Program-made: the position numbers and the translations under genes
Notes under the pieces: model-generated
The model's database searches: none
Told to the model about the DNA's origin: nothing
The model's input: the letters and a program-made list of their open reading frames with translations, nothing else
NCBI GenBank assembly: GCA_034508935.3
Contig: CM067443.1
Coordinates: 101,176,286-101,240,285, forward strand
Length of the DNA stretch: 64,000 nucleotides
Source of the DNA: Berghia stephanieae
Lineage: Eukaryota; Mollusca; Gastropoda; Nudibranchia; Aeolidiidae
Direction of reading: 5' to 3'
Part shown: in pieces, positions 1 to 11,726 of the stretch
How the letters are laid out: each line of letters starts with the position of its first letter
Numbering within the stretch: position 1 is the stretch's first letter

Positions 1-60
1 TGACATAGTCAATGCAGGGCAGAGAGTTGACATTATCACAAGTAGATTTTTACAGTTTAT

Positions 61-93
61 GTGTGTGTGTGTGTCTGTGTGTGAAAGAGGAGA

Positions 94-172
<79 letters not shown>

Positions 173-191
173 GAGAGAGAGATAGAGAGAA

Positions 192-237
<46 letters not shown>
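61..237 (+). repeat. (GT)n then (AG)n microsatellite
   Basis: Short GT run followed by about 70 AG units with a few interruptions. Confidence 0.97.
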
Positions 238-238
<1 letters not shown>

Positions 239-1117
239 ATAATTCTGGATAAATGTTCTATCTTCATGTTATGGCATTAGTCTCTTTTAACCACAAAAAG
301 TGATATTTAGATTATGTATTTATCAGTTACAGTCAGCAGTTTTTCCAAATGACTGAAAAAGAGGAGAGAGAAATGTAATTCCAGTGTCTATCTGTGTTGT
401 TCCAAAATATTTTTTAAATATAATTACCAATGCAGTATTATAAACTTTCAAATTCAAGACAAATTCATCTTTTTGATGGCATTAATTGCAGAGTCTTAAA
501 GAAAGAAAAATAAAATGCGGAGGGACCAAATTTGGGCGTCTCCAAATAGTTATTGAGGAAATTAGTGACTAAAGCTTGTAAAAATCAAGAGTTGAGACTG
601 ACAAGAAACGTTTATACCTGCTTATGTCTTTGTGCATTGTCTTTTCAGCTTTACTACTTTATTACAATAATTAAAATCATCATTCATTTCCTGACATATT
701 GAGCTATAAAAACCACATGACATTTTTTTAGACGAAGAAAATAATAAATGGTAGAAGCAATGTTGACAATAAGACACTGATAACAGATTTTGCCTTTGTA
801 TTCCACAAAGACAGATTCAACTATCAGTCTGACAATCATCAACTTGAGCTCAGTTGGTAGATATGAGCTATCGGGACTCACCAATGGCTCACAAAACACT
901 GAATGGCCATGAAAATAAATCACCTCAACAAACATCAATGGTATTTAGACATGTAAACACATTGGTTGCTGATCGGCAATAAGTGGCCATCTGGTGTGAT
1001 TCACTTGGAACCAGGGCAAATTTCAATGAATTTTTCATGGCTACAAAGTTTGTAATCATAAGCATTTCCCGAATAGATTTGTATTGTAAACTAAGAGATG
1101 TAGAAAATGTATTTTTG
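238..1117. other. No feature seen
   Basis: AT-rich DNA. Short open frames here have no protein-like character or splice context. Confidence 0.5.
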
Positions 1118-1258
1118 CTAAATAAGCCAGTGACGAAAAGTCATGTTGATTTGCACTGATTCGAAAATAAAAACCGCAAGTCCATAAAGGTGAAGCAATT
1201 CTCTGTCCTTGCTGGCAGCTGTCATCAACTTACTGATTTTCTGGTGCTCATGGTAAGC
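1118..1258 (-). CDS. Possible terminal exon of the zinc-finger gene
   Basis: A strong acceptor (T-rich tract then CAG) opens a phase-0 reading frame AYHEHQKISKLMTAAS, followed by KDRELLHLYGLAV and ending at a stop after 46 residues. Phase 0 is what the last firm exon (11727-11795) requires, and the H-x2-H-rich start would suit a finger-flanking tail. I see no homology that proves the link, and the implied intron is 10.5 kb, so this is a suggestion only. Confidence 0.3.
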   Translation of the reverse strand, partial: AYHEHQKISKLMTAASKDRELLHLYGLAVFIFESVQINMTFRHWLI

Positions 1259-2063
1259 CTGAAAAAAAAAACAAAAAAAAAAAAGATTTCTAGAATTTAA
1301 AAAGAAAACAGAATAAGAGCCATCCAATTCAAATGAACTGGAAATGACATTGGTCGATAAACATAAATCATTAAACTGTGCCAAAAATAAGACTATTTCT
1401 TTTGTGTTAATATTTCGAAGCTTAAATTGTAGAGGCACACAGATAAAATACTATAGCAAAAGGAAACAAACCACTTCGAAGACTGGTATGGGATTGTTCA
1501 GTCACAGCTACAGAAGGTAAACTGCATATATAAGCCTGATGATATCTAATTATCACTACTTTATATAAATATTTTCATAAAATAATAGGTTAATATTAAC
1601 TTGCATTAGGATTAATCATCTATTGATAATTCATTTGATGAGCATCAATCAAATACTAATGGAGAACTGCTAAATAGAATTAACATTTACCATAAACAAG
1701 ACGTCTGGGATTCCTCGTCGAATTATCACACAGAAAATAAATTAATTCAAAGTGAGATTATCGCTTTAACGCGTACAGCAGAGGCATCTAATCTGTACAT
1801 GTTTTGTTTGAAAAAAAACAACATTTACAGTAGCATGCCCCTGGTTTGTCTTCCGAGATAATGAAGTCAGGGTACTGATCCACAAAATGAACATCTATCT
1901 TTAAATGTTATTTCATCATTTCCCGATGTGTAACAAAAGGTCAGCCACTTCTGACCTTGTGGAGAATTGATCGTTTCCAGGGGAAAGAGTCAAAATTAAT
2001 CCAGGAAAGAACCAGGGGATTTTGTCTTTAAGGCATTTTTTTTTTGCTGTTAAAAAAAATTGA

Positions 2064-3072
2064 TGCAACACCATGTATTTTGGGCACTCTCTCTGTGAGC
2101 ATAAACCCTTAACATCTAACAATCTATGCAACACCATGTATTCTGGGCACACTCTCTGTGAGCATAAACCCTTAACATCTAACAATCTATGCAACACCAT
2201 GTATTTTGGGAACACTCTCTGTGAGCATAAACCCTTAACATCTAACAATCTATGCAACACCATGTATTTTGGGCACACTCTATGTGAGCATAAACCCTTA
2301 ACATCTAACAATCTATGCAACACCATGTATTTTGGGCACACTCTCTGTGAGCATAAACACTTAACATCTAACAATCTATGCAACACCATGTATTTTGGGC
2401 ACACTCTCTGTGAGCATAAACCCTTAACATCTAACAATCTATGCAACACCATGTATTTTGGGCACACTCTCTGTGAGCATAAACCCTTAACATCTAACAA
2501 TCTATGCAACACCATGTATTTTGGGAACACTCTCTGTGAGCATAAACCCTTAACATCTAACAATCTATGCAACACCATGTATTTTGGGCACACTCTCTGT
2601 GAGCATAAACCCTTAACATCTAACAATCTATGCAACACCATGTATTTTGGGCACACTCTCTGTGAGCATAAACCCTTAACATCTAACAATCTATGCAACA
2701 CCATGTATTTTGGGCACACTCTCTGTGAGCATAAACCCTTAACATCTAACAATCTATGCAACACCATGTATTTTGGGCACACTCTCTGTGAGCATAAACC
2801 CTTAACATCTAACAATCTATGCAACACCATGTATTTTGGGAACACTCTCTGTGAGCATAAACCCTTAACATCTAACAATCTATGCAACACCATGTATTTT
2901 GGGCACACTCTCTGTGAGCATAAACCCTTAACATCTAACAATCTATGCAACACCATGTATTTTGGGCACACTCTCTGTGAGCATAAACCCTTAACATCTA
3001 ACAATCTATGCAACACCATGTATTTTGGGCACACTCTCTGTGAGCATAAACCCTTAACATCTAACAATCTAA
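2064..3072 (+). repeat. 63-bp minisatellite
   Basis: Sixteen units containing CACCATGTATTTTGGGCACA and CATAAACCCTTAACATCTAA, 98% alike. Being 21 codons long, the unit leaves one frame open on each strand over the whole array. Variants (GAACAC for GCACAC at regular places, about every five units) suggest a higher-order block. It lies in the putative last intron of the zinc-finger gene. Confidence 0.95.
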
Positions 3073-3448
3073 TCACGGGCCAACCAACATTAACAGTGTT
3101 CTTTGGTTTCATTAACGCAGAAGATTGGAAATTTCAAACATGAAATAAATGTATCCCAATGGAATTAGCAAAAATATTACAAGTTCTGCTCATTTACGTT
3201 TTCAAAACTAATGAAAACAATGAATGTTTAGAAGTTGGTATGAGCAGAGTTACAGCCCTTGATAAACTTGACTTGCATCAGGACTGACAATTCATTCCTG
3301 TAAAACAGGCACTTCAGACAAGGAGGAAATGGAAAATGTTCCTTTTTAAAAAAAATGTTTTTTCTTCACTGACACTATTAAGGAAAAGCTTGAGCCTGAA
3401 TGTATTTTATACTTCAAAATTCAACGATGCTAAATTTCTAAAAAGATG

Positions 3449-3976
3449 TTTTTGTTTTTAAGGGTTTTACGGCGCTTGCAACACATTTAGCTTATATCAG
3501 CACCAGTAAAATGGAGGAAAATGGGATAGTAAAAAGTTCTAGAATTACAATTTAAAGCACCCAAGAAAAAGTAAGACAAAGAGGAACCGGGAACAAATAG
3601 GGATCAGATGTAGATTCCAAGAGCATACCACCAATGTACTCAGTTTGAGATCCCCTATAAGTCTCATCCGGACACAAGCACAAAATCCAACAAAGAGGAA
3701 TACACTCAAATGCTTACATCATAAATTCAAAATAACAAATATAATAATACATAACAGAGAGATGATTTACAAGGAAAAAAATATCATCTCCCAAAACAAT
3801 AACTAGGCATTTGACTGTTTCCCTCCCAGCTAGGACTCCGGCCAGGACAAAACCAAGAAATCTAATTCCAAGACAAAGACAGAAAGCATGTTGGAAAACA
3901 GATATAAGGGGATAGAAGACAGTATGTACCCCTCTGCCCACTATGGGAGGTCAGGAACCCTACCCAGTAAAAAGAT
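3449..3976 (-). repeat. 520-bp dispersed repeat R520, copy 1
   Basis: The family end is marked by GCGCCGTAAAACCCTTAAAA plus an A-rich tail (left end here, so sense is minus). The other end is the stretch TTCCTGACCTCCCATAGTGG. The A-tail and the very short copy in the SINE at 36.27 kb show LINE-type retrotransposition. I see no tRNA-type promoter boxes and no protein, so it is either a LINE 3' end or a non-tRNA SINE. Confidence 0.8.
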
Positions 3977-5153
3977 ATACACACAATAAAAAAAACAAAC
4001 CCAAAGCAAAACAGGACAAAACCATCAAGTTCATTGTACCAAATAATCTACTGTTTTATTACAAATTGATTATGAGGCAAGTTACTCCAAAATTTAATCT
4101 GAGAATCACTTATCATCTTGTTAATAAAAGTCACTTCATTTGTGTCAAAGACCGGATTGATGAAAACGAACTAAAAACATTGCACCATTTTGAAGATTGC
4201 CTGAAAAGTCCTGTCACCTCCTTCCACAAAACCCCCCATCAAATGAAGGCTATACACTGCTATCCTTAGTTTTCCACGAGTTCGTCGTTTCTGTCAGCAC
4301 AAGTACGCTAATGATGAACTAGTTGTTGCAATGTTGTTTCTTTTTCTTTTGCCTCAACTATGCACATTTGCTTCGATGTCATGTATTCTTTGAACTTGGT
4401 GAAAAGAAGTCTGAAAGAGCTAAATTTGAACTAGAGGGAGGATGAAGTTGGTTTTCTAAAATCAAACCGAAGCATCTTGAGTGCTCCAACTGATGGGTGG
4501 TGCATCTGTCACCGTGATGGGGAGATCACACAAAGGTTGTTCTTGATGATCCGTTTCTGATAGATTGCCATCACTCCATCTTTAAACCCACCTTCTCACA
4601 GGACTCACTTTACAGAAGTATGGCTGTCGACATTTTCAAATATAAAGCATGTTTAGTGATAAAGTCCCTTGAGTGCAAAGACACTCAGTAATCAAACACT
4701 GTTTTAGAACAAGTTCCTCATTTCCTCCCACAAATCTGACAGTAATTAGGGGTAATGCTTTGGCCAATTCATTGCTCACGGATGTGACGAAAACAGTTTA
4801 ATGTTGCTTCAAGATTTCTAAGCTGATTGTCTAAAACTGATGACGCCATTTCAATTAGAAAATAAAATACAGCAAAGAAGGCAAGACTTTTAGTCAAATC
4901 TCGTAATTACAAATAAAAACTACAGGTTTTAGTTCTGGTCTTCGACATCAGAATAACGTTTGTATCTTTCCCATTCTCATTAGATATAGTTAAAAGCAGG
5001 ACTTCTCCCCATTGAAGATGTTACTTTTCTCACCCCAGTTAATTTTGTTAACTGGTAATGAGTCAAGACAACAACTGGCTTAAAGCTCTGGGGCTCGAAT
5101 CTATAGAATCCACATCTTCATTGAATTGGCTGATATATTATCAATGTGGGAAG
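3977..5153. other. No recognisable feature; ends in poly-G
   Basis: AT-rich stretch in the putative last intron of the zinc-finger gene. A 75-residue plus-strand frame at 4030-4269 has no recognisable domain. Confidence 0.45.
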
Positions 5154-5218
5154 GGGGGGGGGGGGGGGGGGGGGGGGGAATAAGCATCCTATTATGGGGA
5201 CCTTGTCAAAAAGTAAGT

Positions 5219-5400
5219 GACAGGTTTAAGATTTGGGCAATACAAGACAAAACTATTCACAATTCACACATATAGGGATAGACAAGGCTAATATTTGTTC
5301 CAACGAGAGCTGTACATGAACACAAAGTGACAGGTTTAAGATTTGGGCAATACAAGACAAAACTATTCACAATTCACACATATAGGGATAGACAAGGCTA
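5219..5400 (+). repeat. 72-bp direct duplication, 110-bp spacing
   Basis: The stretch ACAGGTTTAAGATTTGGGCA to the AGACAAGGCTA end occurs at 5219-5290 and 5329-5400, identical as far as I can read. Confidence 0.85.
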
Positions 5401-6054
5401 GTATTATTTGTTCTTCGTTAGTGATTGCAACAGCATCAAAGGAAGCAAAAGACACAAGTAGACCACAGTATTGGTTGCAACAGCTTTCGATCATTTCAAC
5501 ATAAGTAACAGGAAGATGGTAGACAAGGACAATTTGATAGATCTTGAGATCAGTGGCTACAGACACTGACATAAAATAAGACAAATGGGAAAAGTTCCTC
5601 TTCCCAGCCAAGCCAATGACGACCCAGTCGTATAACATGAGATCATTGTGAAAGTCACTCTGGTAATTCCTAAATTCACTCAAAAGAAATGATTTGCAAG
5701 GGAAAAAAATATTTCATTTCACAGAAAAACAAACTAACATCCGATTTCTTCCTTTGTGGAGAAGTCCCCAGCCAGGGCCTGGCCAAACCAAGTCACATCA
5801 TTCCATGAGAAGGACAGAAAGACAAAAGTGACATCCAACTATGGGGACAGAGGACCCTACAAGCAACCAAATCCAACTGCCTTGTGTTTCCGTTTACTGT
5901 ACAAGTTTTCCCCGGTCATTCCTTCATTCATCAAACCAATTATACAACTTACTTGCCTGATTGCCTTCAGGTAGAATTGATTTGATGAAAGACAAAATGA
6001 CAAACAAAATCATTCACATTAAACATAAGCACTGAAGAAGTTATCAAAGTAAAA

Positions 6055-6245
6055 ATGAAGTAGTGATTCAGGCCATTAGGCTCAAGGAACCAGAGTTTAT
6101 CCCGGTTTCTATAGCGTGAAATGGACACTAGCAATTTCTTGCTAACCTTTGGATAGGACACTAGTCTAACAGACCCAGCTACCCAATCACTGGTGGGGGG
6201 ACAGGAGGGTCAGAAAAAATTCTGGTCTTAACCTGGGATTGATGG
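6055..6245 (-). repeat. SINE-like repeat, family B, body fragment
   Basis: Minus-strand copy of the family B body (GGGTAGCTGGGTCTGTTAGA, TTTCACGCTATAGAAACCG). The tRNA-like head is replaced by the 18-bp minisatellite that starts at about 6265. Confidence 0.65.
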
Positions 6246-6264
6246 CAGTCCCTTTGCATGTTCT

Positions 6265-6415
6265 GGTTGGAGCACTGGTACAGATTGGAGCACTGGTACA
6301 GATTGGAGCACTGGTACATATTGGAGCATTGGTACAGATTGGAGCACTGATACAGATTGGAGCACTGGTACAGATTGGAGCATTGGTACAGATTGGAGCA
6401 CTGGTACTGGTACAA
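6265..6415 (+). repeat. 18-bp minisatellite
   Basis: Eight units of GAGCACTGGTACAGATTG with A/T and A/G variants. Eighteen is divisible by three, hence overlapping open frames on both strands that are not genes. Confidence 0.9.
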
Positions 6416-6603
6416 CTCATACATAATACAAGTCAATCATTTCTTGATACAAAACCATTATTTACAAAGGAAATATGAAAAGATGGATAGTGGGGATTTT
6501 GGACATTTCAATCAGCAGATTTCCACACAAAACCAAGGACCAGTTAAAGCTGAACAACACTATAAAAACCTACAAGCCGCGGAAAATTATCATTGTTTTT
6601 TTT

Positions 6604-7272
6604 TTTTAAGGATTTTACGGTGCTTGCAACACATTAAGGTCATATCAGCGTGAGTAAAACGGAAGAAAATGGAAAAGTAAAAAGTTCTAGAATTCAATTA
6701 AAGCACCAAAGAAAAGGTAAGACAACAGGGAATGGTTCAAATAGGAAACAGATGTAGATTCCAAGAGCACATTATCATTGTACTTAGTTCGAGATCACCT
6801 AAAAGTCTCATCCAGACACAAGCACAGGTCCCCACTAAGAGGAATACACTCAAATGTCTACAAATCATGTATATATATGTAGAACAAATAATAATACAGT
6901 CCATAAAAGAGAGAGATGATTTACAAGATAAAAAAATATCTCCAGGACAAAACCAAGTAATCTCATTCCAAGACAGACAGAAAGCATGTTGGAAAACAGC
7001 TAAAGGGGGATAAAAGACACAGTAAGTGCCTCCCTGCCCACAATGGGAGGTCAGGAACCCTACCGGATACAGAGGGATAGAAGACACAGTAAGTGCCTCC
7101 CTGCCCACAATGGGAGGTCAGGAACCCCACCCAGATACAGAGGGATAGAAGACACAGTAAGTGCCTCCCTGCCCACTATGGGAGGCCAGGAACCCCACCC
7201 AGATACAGAGGGATAGAAGACACAGTAAGTGCCTCCCTGCCCACTATGGGAGGTCAGGAACCCCACCCAGGA
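6604..7272 (-). repeat. R520 copy 2 with expanded 5' end
   Basis: The body is as in copy 1. The 5' end (right side, 7020-7272) is present four times as a 61-bp tandem unit containing CACTATGGGAGGTCAGGAAC or CACAATGGGAGGTCAGGAAC. The units are nearly identical, so the expansion is recent or homogenised. Confidence 0.8.
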
Positions 7273-7709
7273 AAGTTATCATAAGGGACGAATCTGACCT
7301 TTGACATGCAGAAAGAGGACATGGAGACGAAAACCACAATACAATATCTTTGCATTGAAGCTTACATACGATTATTCACAGTTGTTGTTATCATCCACCC
7401 CCCCCCCCCCCCCCCCCACCCCTTACAGTCCTAATACTAATAGGCATAAAATACAGTTCCAACAACAACAACAAAAATCTATAAAAGACTCATGGATTGT
7501 TTCATTATAGTCAGTAGAAATGGTGCCTTTTCCAAAACGTGAAATTCCAAATATCAAACTTTTGGCCATAGATCATGATCTCAGAAACCCCCACCCCCAA
7601 GCTAGTCGACAAATCACAAACTGTCAAAATCAGTCCAGCAATTAAGTCTGTAGATGTGCGCAAGGAATATCATAATCTTGTATTAATTGGAATTGGACTT
7701 GACCCGAGA

Positions 7710-8103
<394 letters not shown>

Positions 8104-9149
8104 TTTTGCAAAATAAGAGAAATCTAAGAGACCTAAAATGGAGTAAATGCACAATCTATCATATAATAATTTGTGAGGTGAAACAAATTGTATGGGAAAG
8201 AAAAAAGTGATTGTAATGATGATACTGAGTTGATGCCGGGACAACGATGTAATTGGTGACAATGATTGTGAGGTTTTCCTTGAAACCCAAAATTTTAGAC
8301 CAGAAACGAGGACGCAATAACCCTCAGTCTTTAGCTTTAGACCTGAATTGTACTGGTCAAACCAGAAATTGTCACCTGTCTTCTATAAACGAGCTGAGAC
8401 TCATATCTCACCTAGAATAAACCTTATAAATGAACAAACAAAAACATGTCATAACTCATCTCTTTCCTTTACAAGTATAATATGGGCCTTTGTTGCAGCA
8501 ATAATATTGTTGCCATTGGTCTTCTACTAGACAGGAAAAAAGCTGTTGAGGTGTGAGGAGCCACCCCCCCCCCCCTCCCCCAACCCGAGAAAAAGCAGAA
8601 AAACTGGACATTTTGAACCCCTGTCTTATATAGGGGCAATGAGATAATATGCTTACAATAAGATGCATACTATAATTTAACGGTAAGGGAAGAAAAACTG
8701 AAAATTACTGTATCAATTTTCATAACCAAACAAAACCAATTGTATCATAAATATTGTCATTGCAGAATGAAATGAAGTGAATAATTGATTAAAAGTAAAA
8801 GTATAACTGATCACTGTTTCCTCAACCTCCTCAGGACACGTTACTCGTGTCATTTGATGAGTTACTTACCCTTGTCGTCTATAACTTTCAACCACCCCCC
8901 CCCCCCCAAATTACAAAGTGCAGTTTAGTGCAAATGACAGTTTTACTTTAACCCTTTTTCTTTGTTTATCTGTTTTCAAAGAATTATTCTGTGCACACCA
9001 TAGAGATCTTTATTTGACCATATAAAAGCATTTGATTCCAGTGTTTGTTCAACAAGACCATCGTGAAACCAAACCGATAACCGTGAACTCAAATATGAAT
9101 TCCTCGAATCCAGGAAAAAATTTGGGACATTCGAATGAATTCAAGGAGA

Positions 9150-9290
9150 CTGTGCGTGTTTCGATGAATATGTACGCGTGTTTCGATGAATATGTACGCG
9201 TGTTTCGATGAATATGTACGCGTGTCTCGATGAATATGTACGCGTGTTTCGATGAATATGTACGCGTGTTTCGATGAATATGTACGCAAG
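9150..9290 (+). repeat. 22-bp minisatellite
   Basis: Six units of GTTTCGATGAATATGTACGC plus GT, one variant with C for T. The CpG-containing unit is unusual in this AT-rich stretch. Confidence 0.9.
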
Positions 9291-9397
9291 TTTACAGATA
9301 AACTGGAGATAACATGTGAGTGAAGGACAAATTACTTGGGAGTCCAACTGTTGTTTTTGTTTTGTTTTGTATTTTCAAATCATTTATTAAGTACAAG

Positions 9398-9600
9398 GCA
9401 TGTATTGCAGACAAGATTACACAACGTAAGGAAATACTGTCAAGAGAATTATTAATCCTTGTTGTTGCTTACAGGATTTATCGTCCCTGAATACAAACCG
9501 GCATGTATTGCAGACAAGATTACACAACCTAAGGAAATACTGTCAAGAGAATTATTAATCCTTGTTGCTTACAGGATTTATTGTCCCTGAATACAAACCT
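9398..9600 (+). repeat. ~100-bp tandem duplication
   Basis: GGCATGTATTGCAGACAAGA through CCCTGAATACAAACC occurs twice, with a GTT indel and two substitutions. Confidence 0.85.
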
Positions 9601-10599
9601 TTCATCCTTCATAGACTTAAGACTCTGATGGATGGAAAGAGAATTATCGTGTCATCTTGATGATGACCACTTTCAGTGTCCAGGCTTCTTTATTTATAGG
9701 TCAGGATTGACCTAATAATCTCACTGAACACCCAGGGTCATTTCACAGCAAAATATGCCGATTAACTTTCAAGACAACACGTTTTCTTTGAACCTCATAA
9801 TGGGAGGATTAAATTGTCTGTTCAATGTCGGTATAATGGCAGTGCCAACGATAAGTAAAAAATAATAAAATAGAGCGTACGGTAGGGTATATATTTTTGA
9901 AACAACGCAATAAGAAAGGGTTTTGGGTAAAACTAGTAAAGTAAATGAAGAAAGGAATTAAATGGGCTGATGGCAGTCCAAAGACAGACAACCAACACCC
10001 TGACAGTGTTTTCATAAAATTGACAAAAATTTAAAAAATAAATAAATAAATAAAATATATATATAAATATAAAAACAAAACACCTGATGATGCAGACGTT
10101 TGTATAAGGATAATACTGACTAGTCCCAGGGTGGATGTCGTATGCCTTACACAGGTTTCACTGTATTTGGTTGTCATGATTTGAGTTACTTAGTTTACTA
10201 AAAAGTAATTTTGTATCAATAAAGATGAGAGAAGATTGAAATGGTAAGCAGACCTGCTCAATTGAAAATTTCAAATTTAGTTATTTTTATGTCAGTTTTT
10301 AGTAATTTGACAAGGAAATTTTAGTGATTTCCGAAATTGTATACACACAACCACAATTTGACATTGATGATCACTTCAACATTACACCGTCATTATTATT
10401 ATTATAGCAGTAGAAGTTGTTCCTCATCATTATTATTACTATTATTATCATTATGATTACTATTATTATTATTATTATCTTCATCATCATCATTATGTAA
10501 GTATCACTGAGAATTTAAAATTCGTAATTTTCCATAAAATTTTGTGTTTTTATAATTGGCCATGAAATTTGTCTAAAATTTGTAAAATAATGAAAATTT

Positions 10600-10862
10600 C
10601 GTAAGTTTCCGCAGGTATGTGTTAAGAGATGATAGAAGGAGTACGTGGGAAGGAAAGTATTGGATATACAATTAGCGGGGAAAAAAACACAAAAGGGACG
10701 CCCAAAGACTAGATAGATGGCTAGGATAAGGGATGATATGAAAGAACTGGGCCTGGAGGAAGATGATGCTATGAACCGAGATGCATGGAGATGTGGCATT
10801 CATTATGGCAACCTGCAAAATGCAGGATGTGCTGAAAGAAGAAGAGGAAGATGAGTATCATA
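10600..10862 (+). mobile_element. LINE C-terminal fragment
   Basis: KGRPKTR followed by MARIRDDMKELGLEEDDAM and NRDAWRCGIHYGN is the usual C-terminal tail of RTE/Ingi-like LINE proteins (GRPxxRW...D...R..WR). One stop replaces the conserved Trp. An AAGAAGAAGAGG tail closes the fragment. Confidence 0.65.
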
Positions 10863-11659
10863 TCACGAAGGAAGTGTAGGAATCAGTCATTGAGACAGAG
10901 ATAATGCAGGCAGCAGCTTGAATGCCTATGAGATTTATGAGAACACTAAATATTTGTCCATTTTCATCTCATTAACAAAAGATAAAAGCTTATTTAACGT
11001 CATAACAAATACAATTAATGTAAAAAAAGTCTTTTCTTTTTGTAATCCATTAAGAACATGGTTTAATCTCACACAAAATTATCTCTGCCATATTTGATTT
11101 TGTTTGCATCCAGAAGGCAGGATTGCCCAGGTGACATGGAAGGACAAAAAGCATCATCCAAAGTATTTTCCTGTCCTCCAGCTCCACTGATCGGGGACCT
11201 GGTGCTTAATTTGAAACCTTCAGGAATACATCTTATGTTTATCTGGGAGGTGACTTACCACAGTAGAACTCTCAAACAAAATCCTATTTGAAGAAACTCT
11301 CGGTCTCTTTCCTGAGCTTTAATGCTATTCAAGTTGACATTATCTCGTATTCAAGCTCATTTTCCACACAGAGTGAAAACAAAAATTCCTTTTATAAAAA
11401 TGACGCATAAGAGAAAACACGAGACGGTTCTGACGACTCGGGCCAGGCGTTCTTTCAAAATAATGCTACTGTAAATGGCAACAGTCTTCAAAATCTTGGG
11501 ACAGGTTGCGACAATAAATTCAAATTTCATGCCTCAGATGGAATTTCTCCAAAGTGATAGATTCAGTATCCTATCAATGCAAAACCTTTTCTGTATCAAA
11601 AAACGCACGTGATTCAAATCTTGAAAAGTCCCTTTTAAAAAGTCTGTATGAGAGAAAAT

Positions 11660-11702
<43 letters not shown>
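11660..11702 (+). repeat. (TA)n microsatellite
   Basis: TA run 25 bp beyond the donor of zinc-finger exon 11727-11795. Confidence 0.9.
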
Positions 11703-11706
<4 letters not shown>

Positions 11707-11726
11707 TATATAACAAAAAAACTTAC

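Noticed and set aside
1916-3143. Open frames of 356 and 398 residues on both strands with 21-residue repeats
   Set aside because: They exist only because the 63-bp minisatellite unit is a multiple of three; no codon bias, splice context or homology.
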